NCBI GenBank assembly: GCA_027624715.1
Contig: JAQBTV010000001.1
Coordinates: 1-64,000, forward strand
DNA from: Pseudomonadota bacterium
GTDB taxonomy: Bacteria > Pseudomonadota > Gammaproteobacteria > Burkholderiales > Eutrophovitaceae
Direction of reading: 5' to 3'
DNA length: 64,000 bases
Made by a program: the position numbers and the translations under genes. The notes under the pieces are model-generated. The model was given only the letters and a program-made list of their open reading frames with translations. It searched no databases and was not told the origin of the DNA. Of this stretch, positions 18,657-27,266 are shown in pieces (the first letter of the stretch is position 1; each line of letters starts with the position of its first letter).

Positions 18657-19757
18657 TTAAGGTTTTAAAAATTCAGGTAGCCACCCCTTAGCAACGAGTA
18701 GGTTTATTGGTCGAGGCAACCCTCTACTCACGCCAGTGCTCACACCAACAGTCACTGTCATGCCTGCGCGCAGTGGTGGTAGTCCCTCGGGCTGTTCAAC
18801 CGCAATATGAACCGGTAGCCGCTGCACAACCTTCACCCAGTTTCCAGTCGCGTTTTGAGGAGGAAGAATTGCGAACTCAGCACCAGTCGCTGGCGCGATA
18901 GTCGCGACGATACCATTCCATTGAAAATCGGGGTAGGCATCCACACTGATCTCGACTTTTTGTCCTACTTTCATCCAAGTAAGCTGTGTCTCCTTAAAAT
19001 TAGCTTCAATCCATACACGATCACTCGAAATAATGCTAAAAATCGAAGTCCCACGATTCACATACTCCCCAGCTTGAAGTTTCATGTTACTCACAATTCC
19101 ACTGACAGGCGCATATACAAATGAATCTTTGATTCCTAGGTCAGCTGTGTCATAGATCGCCACTGCTGCTAAATATTTAGGATCTTTCTCTGGGTTCAAA
19201 TTTGGATCACCTAACAAACCAGCTAAAACTTTTTTTGACTTTTTATCTAATGTAGTTAGATGCGCATTAGCTAACTCCAGCCTGTGCAATGCCTCATCAT
19301 ATTGATCAGCCCTACCCATACCGTGCTCCCGCAATGTCTCCTGCCTCTTGAGTTGCTTCATTTGGAACGCAATCATTGATTTCACTTCCTCTTTCTCGAC
19401 TTGAGCAACCTGATATTCCGCTTTCAATGAAGCTACTTCGGCTCGTACCAAGCCCATCTGTGCTTCAGCTCGCTGTTTTTCGACCACAAAACCTGCATGC
19501 TCCATACCGAATAAAAGAGCACCCTTTTCGATAAATTGATTATCCTCAACCTCGACATTGGTAACTCTGGATGAAACCTCCGGACTGACAATTACAATAT
19601 CAGCCTTGATATACGCATTTTCTGTTTCAACAACGGCCCCACCGTGCGCATATAGGTACATCGCTGTAATTGCTACAAAAATCGGCAGCACTAAGATAAA
19701 AAAGATACGTACCAAATAGAGTAAGGCCACATAAATATTTTTTTCCGACATGTTCAT
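18657..19757 (-). CDS. emrA: EmrA-like HlyD-family membrane fusion protein
   Basis: A 366-residue periplasmic adaptor with one N-terminal transmembrane helix (about residues 10-32). The first lipoyl half-motif is TENAYIKADIVIVSPEVSSRVTNVEVEDNQFIEKG. A long alpha-helical hairpin (about 75-180) follows, then the second lipoyl half (FVYAPVSGIVSNMKLQAGEYV) and a beta-barrel region (GQKVEISVDAYP). It bridges EmrB to an outer-membrane channel. Its start overlaps the marR stop by 4 bp, which implies translational coupling. Confidence 0.92.
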   Translation of the reverse strand: MNMSEKNIYVALLYLVRIFFILVLPIFVAITAMYLYAHGGAVVETENAYIKADIVIVSPEVSSRVTNVEVEDNQFIEKGALLFGMEHAGFVVEKQRAEAQMGLVRAEVASLKAEYQVAQVEKEEVKSMIAFQMKQLKRQETLREHGMGRADQYDEALHRLELANAHLTTLDKKSKKVLAGLLGDPNLNPEKDPKYLAAVAIYDTADLGIKDSFVYAPVSGIVSNMKLQAGEYVNRGTSIFSIISSDRVWIEANFKETQLTWMKVGQKVEISVDAYPDFQWNGIVATIAPATGAEFAILPPQNATGNWVKVVQRLPVHIAVEQPEGLPPLRAGMTVTVGVSTGVSRGLPRPINLLVAKGWLPEFLKP

Positions 19758-20248
19758 TTTGAGACCAACTCCTTATCTTTATCAAAAGAACTACCATCAC
19801 TTGGCGTTCGACTTTCTAGTGAGGCTAGGTTTAATTTGAGTTGCAAAAGAGTATCTACAAACTGCTCCTGCTCAGATTTTGAAATTCCAGTTAAAGCCTC
19901 TTCTCTTAAATCCGCCGCAGCCGCGCGCATGGCTTTCATTGCAGGACCTACCTCTTGAGTTAGGAGCACGCGTTTAGCACGACGGTCTTGTGAATCCTCC
20001 TCCCGGGTAACCCAGCCACTAGCTTCCATTCGGTCAAGTAAACGACCTAAGGACGGCTTATCGATCTCAAGGATTTGGGCCAGTTCAGATTGAGTCACGC
20101 CATCATTTCGATATAGATGAGTCAAAACCCACCATTGTGATCGCGTGAGGCCCAGAGTTTTCATTCTACGATCAAAAGCTTGACGCAGTAATCGTGCCAC
20201 GTCATGCACCATAAAACCGAAATTTCTCGATAAATCTTCACGTAACAA
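19754..20248 (-). CDS. MarR-family transcriptional regulator of the efflux operon
   Basis: A winged-helix MarR-type repressor of about 164 residues. The DNA-binding region includes RSQWWVLTHLYRNDGVTQSELAQILEIDKPSLGRLLDRMEASGWV, and the wing is REEDSQDRRAKRVLLT, with the classic DxRAKxVxLT signature. The frame is open 6 codons further up, but that part contains the Shine-Dalgarno GGAGGA, so the TTG at 20246-20248 with 6-nt spacing is the likely start. It is the first gene of marR-emrA-emrB and is likely autoregulatory, as MarR proteins are released by the compounds the pump exports. Confidence 0.9.
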   Translation of the reverse strand: MLREDLSRNFGFMVHDVARLLRQAFDRRMKTLGLTRSQWWVLTHLYRNDGVTQSELAQILEIDKPSLGRLLDRMEASGWVTREEDSQDRRAKRVLLTQEVGPAMKAMRAAAADLREEALTGISKSEQEQFVDTLLQLKLNLASLESRTPSDGSSFDKDKELVSK

Positions 20249-20288
20249 AATCAGTCCTCCTCCCAAGCGATAAATTTTACCATATTTA

Positions 20289-20332
20289 ATTGCCTAAACA
20301 ACTATATGTATAACAATTATATGTTGGGCAAT
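20289..20332 (-). promoter_or_regulatory. Candidate MarR operator/promoter region
   Basis: Forty to 85 bp upstream of the marR start lies an imperfect palindrome bounded by ATTGCC (20289-20294) and GGCAAT (20327-20332). Inside it are two near-identical decamers, AACTATATGT at 20300 and AATTATATGT at 20315, and CAAC...GTTG flanks. MarR dimers bind imperfect palindromes of this size and typically lie over their own promoter. The assignment is by position and symmetry only. Confidence 0.4.
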
Positions 20333-20503
20333 CATAATTAACACTTCGAGCAGAAATTTGTGCCCTCCAATTACTCCGAGAAATAAATCCAAGCTCGCAC
20401 CCTCGAACACCGCAATCTATGCCTAATCTACTTTGGACGGTCGAATAGATCTATAAATTAGATTAAGATGGATTCAACGCAATAACTTGCAAAGGACACT
20501 GAG

Positions 20504-20689
20504 ATGAACATAGTTGTCACAATCTCTTTCTCGCTACTAAGCCTAGTCAGCACCATTATTCAAGCGCAAACACCAGCATCAACTGATGCAGAGGGTTACC
20601 ATATCTCCCCACTTGAAGGAGAAACCGTCACAAACCCCATTATCGTGAAGTTCGGGTTATGCGGAATGGGCGTCGCTCCAGCACGTTAA
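20504..20689 (+). pseudogene. Truncated DUF4399 exported protein
   Basis: A 61-codon frame with a signal peptide (residues 1 to about 22, ending IQAQ) and then EGYHISPLEGETVTNPIIVKFGLCGMGVAPA. This is the start of a DUF4399 domain, whose usual form is about twice as long and goes on with GHHH and PHxPP motifs. The frame stops right after GMGVAPA. A trace of the next motif can be read in another frame just after (KDHQHIPI), so I infer a frameshift plus deletion. A good AAGGA ribosome site precedes the ATG. The HCCA-isomerase-like gene starts 44 bp later. Confidence 0.65.
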
Positions 20690-20733
20690 AGACCACCAAC
20701 ACATTCCCATCAACATCTAAATTTGTAAGCCTT

Positions 20734-21339
20734 ATGTCCAAAACCATTGATTATTTTTTTTCTCCCCCATCTCCATGGACATATTTAGGACATGAACGCC
20801 TGTATGCTTTAGCGACTGAGCACCGTGCGGTCATCAATGTATTCCCCTTTGATGTCCCAAAGCTTTTTGCAGCCACTGGAGGGGTAGCCGTAGCCCAACG
20901 GTCGACCCAACGTCAAAACTATAGAATCTCCGAGTTAAAAAGATGGAAATCATTCCTACAATCGCCAATCATCATTAGGCCGGAGTACTTTCCCTACAAT
21001 GCCACCCTGGTATCTTTGATTGTTGTTGCTGTGGTTAATGCCTACGGATCGGATAAGGCAATGGAAGTTAGCCTTAGCTTAATGAAAGGCTGCTGGGTGG
21101 AGAATAGAAACATGGCATCGCCTGATGAAGTCAGAACATCTCTTGAAAATTGTGGCTTAAATGGTGATGAATTACTTGGTCTGGCCGCCAACGATCAATC
21201 TGCAAAAGATTTAGAACGCAACACGCAATACGCAATTGATAGTGGCGTCTTTGGCGCACCAACATACATAATTGGAGGGGAGTTATTCTGGGGCCAAGAC
21301 CGACTTGATTTTGTCAAACGAAGTCTCAAAAAAAGTTAA
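20734..21339 (+). CDS. 2-hydroxychromene-2-carboxylate isomerase-like protein (DsbA superfamily)
   Basis: A 201-residue protein of the kappa-GST/HCCA-isomerase family. Members isomerise 2-hydroxychromene-2-carboxylate in naphthalene breakdown using glutathione as cofactor, but many homologues have other, unknown roles. The N-terminus IDYFFSPPSPWTYLGHERL has the SPWTY stretch that replaces the DsbA CxxC with a serine-type glutathione site. The end has GVFGAPTYIIGGELFWGQDRLDFV, a strong family signature with cis-proline. The ATG at 20734 is chosen over upstream in-frame starts because it gives the natural N-terminus. Confidence 0.88.
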   Translation: MSKTIDYFFSPPSPWTYLGHERLYALATEHRAVINVFPFDVPKLFAATGGVAVAQRSTQRQNYRISELKRWKSFLQSPIIIRPEYFPYNATLVSLIVVAVVNAYGSDKAMEVSLSLMKGCWVENRNMASPDEVRTSLENCGLNGDELLGLAANDQSAKDLERNTQYAIDSGVFGAPTYIIGGELFWGQDRLDFVKRSLKKS

Positions 21340-22537
21340 ACCTTACTAGTCGCAAAACCATTGTCACTTAAGGCCGAAATAATATCCTCTATGTGCTGAT
21401 GATCACGAGTTTTGAGAGAGAATTCAACCTCCGCACTTTGCACAGGTAGCGCAGTGAACGTGCGCTGGTGATGTACCTCATCAATATTGGCATTACATTC
21501 ACCAAGAATGCGCGTTACCACAGCCAGCGCTCCAGGTAAATCGGTCATGTGTACATTTATACGAACTAAACGACCTGATTTAACCATGCCGCGCTCGATA
21601 ATCGCGGTCAGTGTCAATGGGTCTACATTTCCGCCACAAAGAATTAACCCCACTTTTTTACCCTTAAATGAGTCTTTGTTTCTTTTGAGCGCCGCTAAAC
21701 CAACAGCACCCGCCCCCTCAACAAGCGTCTTTTCAATCTCTAGCAGAAGAAGTATTGCTTCCTCAATTTCGTCCTCGGCAACAAGAAAAATATCAGTAAC
21801 CAATTCGGATACAATTTTAGAGGCCAGTTTCCCTGGCTCTTTAACAGCGATCCCATCAGCTATCGTGACCGAACCAAAACAGGCAGGTACACCTTTAATT
21901 CGAGCATACATAGAATTAAAATGAGCGGACTCAACACCATAAACTTCTACATTGGGATTAATTGCCTTAGCGGCGGTTGCAATGCCAGCGATGAGCCCCC
22001 CCCTCCGATTGGAACAAGAATCGCGTCTAAATCAGGGATAGCGTCTAACATCTCCAATGCAATTGTTCCCTGACCGGCAATTACCTTAGTGTCGTCATAA
22101 GGGTGAACAAAAATTAACCCCTTTTCTGTTGCAAGCTCTAACGCATATTCTCGTGCCGCATCAAAATTATCTCCATGCAGCAAGACTTCCGCCCCTAATG
22201 CACGCGTATGCGTAACCTTAACCTGTGGAGCAATACGAGGCATGACGATAACAGATCGAACTCCATGCCTTGTTGCATGATAGGCCAGCCCTTGAGCATG
22301 ATTTCCTGCAGATGCTGCAATAACACCCTTAGCACGCTCCGCCGGGCTCATTGAGAGGATCCGATTCAAGGCGCCACGTTCTTTAAAGGACGCTGTGAAC
22401 TGGTGATTCTCAAACTTCAAATATACTTGGCACGAAAGTAGGCTCGATAACGTGATCGATTGCACAAACTGTGTCTTCTGGATACTCGGAGAAATATCTC
22501 GATGAGCTTGCTGGATATCTCTAAACAATTGATTCAT
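21336..22537 (-). pseudogene. ilvA: Threonine ammonia-lyase with a one-base frameshift
   Basis: Two minus-strand frames add up to one PLP enzyme of about 400 residues that deaminates threonine to 2-oxobutanoate. The N-terminal piece (22537 down to 21947) has the PLP lysine in TASFKERGALN (Lys52), SAGNHAQG and VPIGGGG. The C-terminal piece (21911 to 21336) continues with MYARIKGVPACFGSVTIADGIAVK, then GAGAVGLAAL, CGGNVD and one ACT-like domain (MTDLPGALAVVTRILGE). The break is a run of eight C at 21996-22003 (G on the coding strand). Adding one G restores VPIGGGGLIAGIATAAKAIN and a continuous protein. It may be a real mutation, a phase-variable tract or a sequencing error. Confidence 0.85.
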
Positions 22538-22633
22538 AGATTATGCGCGGATTAAGTAATAACTAGTAGCGACTATAATAGCGACATATTCTCACCACAC
22601 ATTATAAATATTATTTCTTTTAACTGACACAAT

Positions 22634-24031
22634 ATGTTTTTAGGCGAATTTGTCTTTCTTGATTTAGAAACAACTGGAGCCATGACTGACACAGATCGTA
22701 TAACTGAAATCGGTCTCATATCGGTCAAAAATGGAGAATATCAGGACGAATGGCAAACACTGATAAATCCGCAAAAAAAAATTCCTTTCAACATTCAAAT
22801 GATTACAGGAATTAACGATGAAATGGTCAAAAATGCACCTACATTTAGTGACATTTATGAAAGTTTATTCGCCCGTTTAGATGGAAAGATCTTAGTCGCA
22901 CATAATGTTCGCTTTGATTACGCTTTTCTGCGAAATGAATTCAAAAGTAACGGGATTAAATATTCTCCTAGCTTGCTTTGCACGGTCAAGCTCTCTCGGC
23001 TCCTTTATCCAGAAGAAAGGAAGCACGGATTAGATAGCATAATCAAAAGACTTTCATTGGTTTGCGGAACCCGTCATCGCGCGATGACTGACACTAGAGC
23101 AATCTGGGGCTTCGCTCAATACGTCCAAAAAAACTTTGAGTCTTGTTTAATCTCCTCTTCGATAGAAAAGCTACTCAAGGGATCCTCGCTTCCAAAAGGA
23201 ATCGATAAAGAAATGGTTGATGCTATCCCCTCTTGCCCTGGCATCTACATCTTTAAAGGTGAAAATGGTTGTGTCCTATACGTTGGAAAAAGTAAGAACT
23301 TACGTATGCGAATCAACTCTCATTTCAGCGGAGATCACTCAAATAAAAAAGACCTCAAAATCAATCAAAACATAACCCAAATCGAATGGTGCGAGTCGGC
23401 AAGTGAGCTGGGCGCATTGCTATTGGAGTCCCAACTCGTTAAGACGATGAGCCCCTTGTACAACCGAAAACTGAGACAAAAAAAAGAAAGTTTTACAATT
23501 CATTGGGATCCAATTGACGGGCCAAAAGATCCTCAAATTAAGGAGCTATTAGAATTTACTGCGATCCCATTCGGTTCCATTTACGGTATTTTCGAGAGTA
23601 AAAAAGCAGCTTTGAAGACTCTTAGAGATCTATCGAAAACTTACAATCTTTGCCTAAAAACATTGGCTATAGAGCCTGGATTAGGATCTTGCTTCTCCCA
23701 TCAATTAGGAGTTTGTATGGGTGCTTGCGTTGAAAAGGAATCGAAGCTGAATCACGCGATGCGACTATCACTGGCGCTAAATAAATTTTTAATTCCAAGC
23801 TGGCCCTTTAAGGGTGAAGTACTTTTGATCGAGCAAAGTGAGCGAGGCAGCCTCGTAGAAAAACATAGAGTTAGGAATTGGGCTTACCTTGAATACCGAG
23901 TTGCAGGCAACAACTCAAGCAATAAATATCGCCTTTTACCGTCGAAAAAATTCGACTATGATACGTTTCAAATCTTACGTAAATTCATAGAAAAGCCACC
24001 AAATCACATCACCATCATTCCTCAAGTTTAG
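22634..24031 (+). CDS. DnaQ-like exonuclease fused to a GIY-YIG (UvrC/Cho-like) nuclease
   Basis: A 465-residue two-domain nuclease. Residues 6-165 form a DEDDh 3'-5' exonuclease: FLDLETTG (Asp, Glu), HNVRFDYAFL (Asp) and RHRAMTDTRA (His, Asp) supply all catalytic residues. Residues 190-280 form a GIY-YIG domain: CPGIYIFKGENG, VLYVGKSKNLRMRI and GALLLESQLVK (Tyr, Tyr, Arg, Glu), as in UvrC and Cho. The remaining 180 residues are UvrC/Cho-like, with a Cys-rich patch (CFSHQLGVCMGAC). It is likely involved in DNA repair, with incision and trimming in one chain. It stands alone and is convergent with the next hydrolase, 1 bp away. Confidence 0.88.
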   Translation: MFLGEFVFLDLETTGAMTDTDRITEIGLISVKNGEYQDEWQTLINPQKKIPFNIQMITGINDEMVKNAPTFSDIYESLFARLDGKILVAHNVRFDYAFLRNEFKSNGIKYSPSLLCTVKLSRLLYPEERKHGLDSIIKRLSLVCGTRHRAMTDTRAIWGFAQYVQKNFESCLISSSIEKLLKGSSLPKGIDKEMVDAIPSCPGIYIFKGENGCVLYVGKSKNLRMRINSHFSGDHSNKKDLKINQNITQIEWCESASELGALLLESQLVKTMSPLYNRKLRQKKESFTIHWDPIDGPKDPQIKELLEFTAIPFGSIYGIFESKKAALKTLRDLSKTYNLCLKTLAIEPGLGSCFSHQLGVCMGACVEKESKLNHAMRLSLALNKFLIPSWPFKGEVLLIEQSERGSLVEKHRVRNWAYLEYRVAGNNSSNKYRLLPSKKFDYDTFQILRKFIEKPPNHITIIPQV

Positions 24032-24032
24032 C

Positions 24033-24827
24033 TCACCGCATCGAATGCTCTTTCAAAAAATCTAACAATGCCTTATTAAATTGTTGAGGTTGCTCCAAAT
24101 TCGATAAGTGAGACGCCCCCTCAATAACCGTTAGACTTGACCCAGGGGCTGCAGCTTGAATCTCTTTTGACATAGACACCGGTGTCCCAACATCTGAGTC
24201 CCCGACAATAATCTTAATCGGTACTTTAATTTCTGCCAAGCGCTCTGTGCAATTTATCTGTGAAATCGCATGGCAGCAGCCCACATAACCAGCTACCGGT
24301 GTCTTCTCAATCAGACTAGCGACAAATTCGATCTCGGGTCGAGGCTGACTCAAAAAAGAGTCTGTAAACCATCGCTCCATGGTCCCAGATACTAACGCCT
24401 TCATACCTTCTTTTTTTGCTATGGCGATTCGTTCCCGCAATGCGGGTTGCGCCTCCAAAGGCATACGACTTGTAGTGTCACATAAAACAAGAGAAGCGAA
24501 TGAATTTGGAAACTTGATTGCGTAAGTCATGCCGATCATGCCTCCCATAGACAACCCGATCCAATGAGGGTTCTTTATGTCCAGTCTATCGAGCAATGCC
24601 TTTGCATCGATCGCTAACTGATCAAGCGTATACGCACCCTCTGGCGCCTCGCTTCCACCATGTCCTCGCGTGTCAAAAGCCAAAACTCGGTAATGACTTT
24701 TAAGCGCATCAATTTGCGCCCCCCACATCTTCAAATCACACATCAACGAATGACTTAAAACAACCCATGGGCCTGAGTCCCCGAAAACTTCATAATTTAA
24801 CGTCACCCCATTCACTTGCAATCGCAT
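24033..24827 (-). CDS. pcaD: Alpha/beta hydrolase, 3-oxoadipate enol-lactonase-like
   Basis: A 264-residue alpha/beta hydrolase resembling PcaD, which opens 3-oxoadipate enol-lactone in the beta-ketoadipate pathway. The oxyanion region is VVLSHSLMCDLKMWGAQI, the nucleophile elbow is WIGLSMGGMIGM (GLSMGG), and the acid and histidine are in IIVGDSDVGTP and IEGASHLSNLEQP. The sequence RVLAFDTRGHGGSEAPEG is typical. The frame is open to 24845, but GGGGAG sits 7-9 nt before the ATG at 24827, so that start is chosen. No other pca genes are near, so the substrate is tentative. Confidence 0.82.
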   Translation of the reverse strand: MRLQVNGVTLNYEVFGDSGPWVVLSHSLMCDLKMWGAQIDALKSHYRVLAFDTRGHGGSEAPEGAYTLDQLAIDAKALLDRLDIKNPHWIGLSMGGMIGMTYAIKFPNSFASLVLCDTTSRMPLEAQPALRERIAIAKKEGMKALVSGTMERWFTDSFLSQPRPEIEFVASLIEKTPVAGYVGCCHAISQINCTERLAEIKVPIKIIVGDSDVGTPVSMSKEIQAAAPGSSLTVIEGASHLSNLEQPQQFNKALLDFLKEHSMR

Positions 24828-24962
24828 TGATCTCACTCCCCACATTGATCACCAACCGTTTAGGCATGATGTCTCAGTAATTCTAAATTTATATGAATGT
24901 TTCATTAGAATAGCCAATATTGCAGGCAAGAACTAACATAATAACTAACGTGGAGGTAATCA

Positions 24963-25961
24963 GTGCGAATCATTCAATTTAAGGGGAGAGATGGCGCAAG
25001 GAGAGTTGGTCGGGTATCTGAGGGTGGCGTCGTGCACACTATTAAAGGAGCCACTACCACCTATGAGCTAGCACTAGAATCGATTAAGAAACGAGAATTT
25101 ATTGAGAACATCATCAACGAGCGGTCAAGCGAAGAAAAGGACACGATGGATCAAATCCTCGCTGAAAAGAGGATTCATGTCCCCTTTCATCACCCCAACC
25201 CTTATCATCAACTAGTCTCAGGAACAGGGTTATCTCACCTCGAGAGCGTCAATGCCCGAGACTCCATGCACGCAAAACTTGATCGAGACGAGTCATCGTT
25301 AACAGACTCAATGAAAATGTTTAAATGGGGTCTGGATGGTGGTAAACCAAACGGCACAAAAATCGGAACTCAAGCGGAATGGTTCTATAAAGGAGACGGG
25401 GATTGGGTCGTAGATCCTGAAGCAGAGCTAATATGGCCAGCTTATGCTCTAGATGGTGGGGAGGAAGTTGAACTAGTTGGTATCTACCTAATTGATGAGA
25501 CCTCAGCTGTAAGGCGCGTGGGTTACGCTCTCGCCAATGAGTACTCTGACCATATCATGGAGAGACAAAACTACCTATATTTATCCCACTCGAAATTAAG
25601 ACATTGCTCGTATGGTCCCGAGCTATTAATCGGAGATTTACCACTGGATGTTCAAGGCAGCGCACGACTCTTAAGGTCGAATGTGGTGATTTGGGAGGAT
25701 GAATGGCTATCAGGCGATAACCATATGTCTCACTCAATTCAAAACTTAGAACACCACCACTTCAAGTACCCCGAATTCAGACGATCAGGTGATGTTCACA
25801 TACACTTTTTTGGTGCGGCCAACGGAAGCTTTACGAAAAATATTAAGACTCAAGATGGTGATGTTTTTGAGATTGAATCAGCCACTTTTGGCTACCCACT
25901 CAGAAATACGCTAGTGAAGAGCAAAAATAAAGATGAAAAAATCATAGTTAAATCTTTATAA
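24963..25961 (+). CDS. AraD1/GguC-type FAH-fold protein
   Basis: A 332-residue protein resembling the AraD1 / GguC family, with a C-terminal fumarylacetoacetase-hydrolase-like fold. AraD1-type members are linked to oxidative L-arabinose breakdown (2-keto-3-deoxy-L-arabonate dehydratase activity). Recognisable parts are YHQLVSGTGLSHLESVNARDSMH, DGGKPNGTKIGTQAEWFYKGDGDWV, YGPELLIGDLP and GDVHIHFFGAANGSF. The start is GTG at 24963, preceded by GGAGG at good spacing. No other arabinose genes are visible nearby, so the sugar-acid substrate is not certain. Confidence 0.82.
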   Translation: MRIIQFKGRDGARRVGRVSEGGVVHTIKGATTTYELALESIKKREFIENIINERSSEEKDTMDQILAEKRIHVPFHHPNPYHQLVSGTGLSHLESVNARDSMHAKLDRDESSLTDSMKMFKWGLDGGKPNGTKIGTQAEWFYKGDGDWVVDPEAELIWPAYALDGGEEVELVGIYLIDETSAVRRVGYALANEYSDHIMERQNYLYLSHSKLRHCSYGPELLIGDLPLDVQGSARLLRSNVVIWEDEWLSGDNHMSHSIQNLEHHHFKYPEFRRSGDVHIHFFGAANGSFTKNIKTQDGDVFEIESATFGYPLRNTLVKSKNKDEKIIVKSL

Positions 25962-26192
25962 CACTGAATGGACATCGGTTTAAATAAAATCTCAATAAGC
26001 CTGACCACGAGGCGCCCAAATGAAAAATACGCTACTGTACAGGTAAATAAATACAATGAATGGATGGGTTTACAAGGTTAGCACTAATTTTATACTGTAT
26101 CTTATCTAACGATAAAAATATAAATTTAATTCGTAATTTGTGTTCAGAAACTAATATTCACAATCAAAATATAAGAATAATTACATCAAGAT

Positions 26193-27266
26193 ATGAGCCA
26201 AGAATTAATCAACAACCTAAATGTTAAAGCGCAGCAAATACTCTCTACACCGCAAATCATAAAAAGCGAGCTGCCAGTGCCCGATAAGGCCATATCAACC
26301 ATTATCAACGGGCGCAAATCTATCGAAGCCATTTTGGACCGAAAAGATAAGCGTCTCTTGGTGGTCGTTGGTCCCTGCTCCATACACGATACAAAAGCAG
26401 CAATGGACTACGCCAGTAGACTGCAAAAACTCTCGGTACAGGTCTTCGAGACAATGATGATTGTGATGCGGGTTTACTTTGAAAAACCACGTACCACGGT
26501 AGGCTGGAAGGGACTCATCAATGACCCGCACATGAATGAATCTTTCGATATCGAAGAAGGCATTCGTATCGCGCGACGGCTACTGATCGATATCAATGAA
26601 ATGGGGTTACCTGCAGGCACAGAAGCCCTTGATCCAATCAGCCCTCAGTACTTAGGCGACCTGATCTCTTGGAGCGCCATAGGGGCTCGAACGACCGAGT
26701 CTCAAACTCATCGGGAAATGGCTAGCGCACTATCTTCTCCTGTCGGATTTAAAAATGGAACTGATGGCAGCTTGTCTGTAGCGGTCAACGCTCTCCACTC
26801 AGTGTCTAATCCGCACAGTTTTTTAGGTATTAATAGCGATGGTCAAGTTGCGATCACTCATACGAAGGGTAATAGCTACGGGCATATCGTGCTTCGAGGA
26901 GGATCAAGAGGACCTAATTACGACTCAGTATCCATATCTTTAGTTGAAAAAGAACTTAGTGAAGCTAAACCTAAGCTACCTTCAAACATAATCGTCGATT
27001 GTAGCCATGCGAACTCAAACAAAGATCACAATCTACAACCCCTCGTCTTCATCGATTGTATCAATCAAGTCGTTGATGGGAATAAATCGATTATTGGCAT
27101 GATGCTTGAGAGCAACATAGGTCCTGGCAACCAGAAATTAATTCAGGACCGGAGCAAAATGCAGTACGGTATATCCATCACAGATCCATGTATCGATTGG
27201 GCGACCACTGAGAAAACATTGCTCGATGCACACAAAAAGTTGGCACCAGTTCTTTCAGTGCGTTAA
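26193..27266 (+). CDS. aroG: 3-deoxy-7-phosphoheptulonate (DAHP) synthase, class I
   Basis: A 357-residue enzyme of the first step of aromatic amino-acid synthesis, joining phosphoenolpyruvate and erythrose 4-phosphate. Motifs are VVGPCSIHD, MRVYFEKPRTTVGWKGLINDP, PAGTEALDPISPQY, SWSAIGARTTESQTHREMAS and VDCSHANSNKDH, with metal-binding Cys, His, Glu and Asp present. It is the type I alpha (AroF/G/H) form, with the N-terminal extension that carries feedback control; which amino acid inhibits it cannot be read. Its stop codon shares two bases with the stop of the convergent membrane-protein gene. Confidence 0.94.
   Translation: MSQELINNLNVKAQQILSTPQIIKSELPVPDKAISTIINGRKSIEAILDRKDKRLLVVVGPCSIHDTKAAMDYASRLQKLSVQVFETMMIVMRVYFEKPRTTVGWKGLINDPHMNESFDIEEGIRIARRLLIDINEMGLPAGTEALDPISPQYLGDLISWSAIGARTTESQTHREMASALSSPVGFKNGTDGSLSVAVNALHSVSNPHSFLGINSDGQVAITHTKGNSYGHIVLRGGSRGPNYDSVSISLVEKELSEAKPKLPSNIIVDCSHANSNKDHNLQPLVFIDCINQVVDGNKSIIGMMLESNIGPGNQKLIQDRSKMQYGISITDPCIDWATTEKTLLDAHKKLAPVLSVR

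Noticed and set aside
21336-22537. Two separate genes for the two halves of threonine ammonia-lyase
   Set aside because: The join at the run of eight C restores a continuous conserved protein when one base is added; neither half is a complete enzyme.
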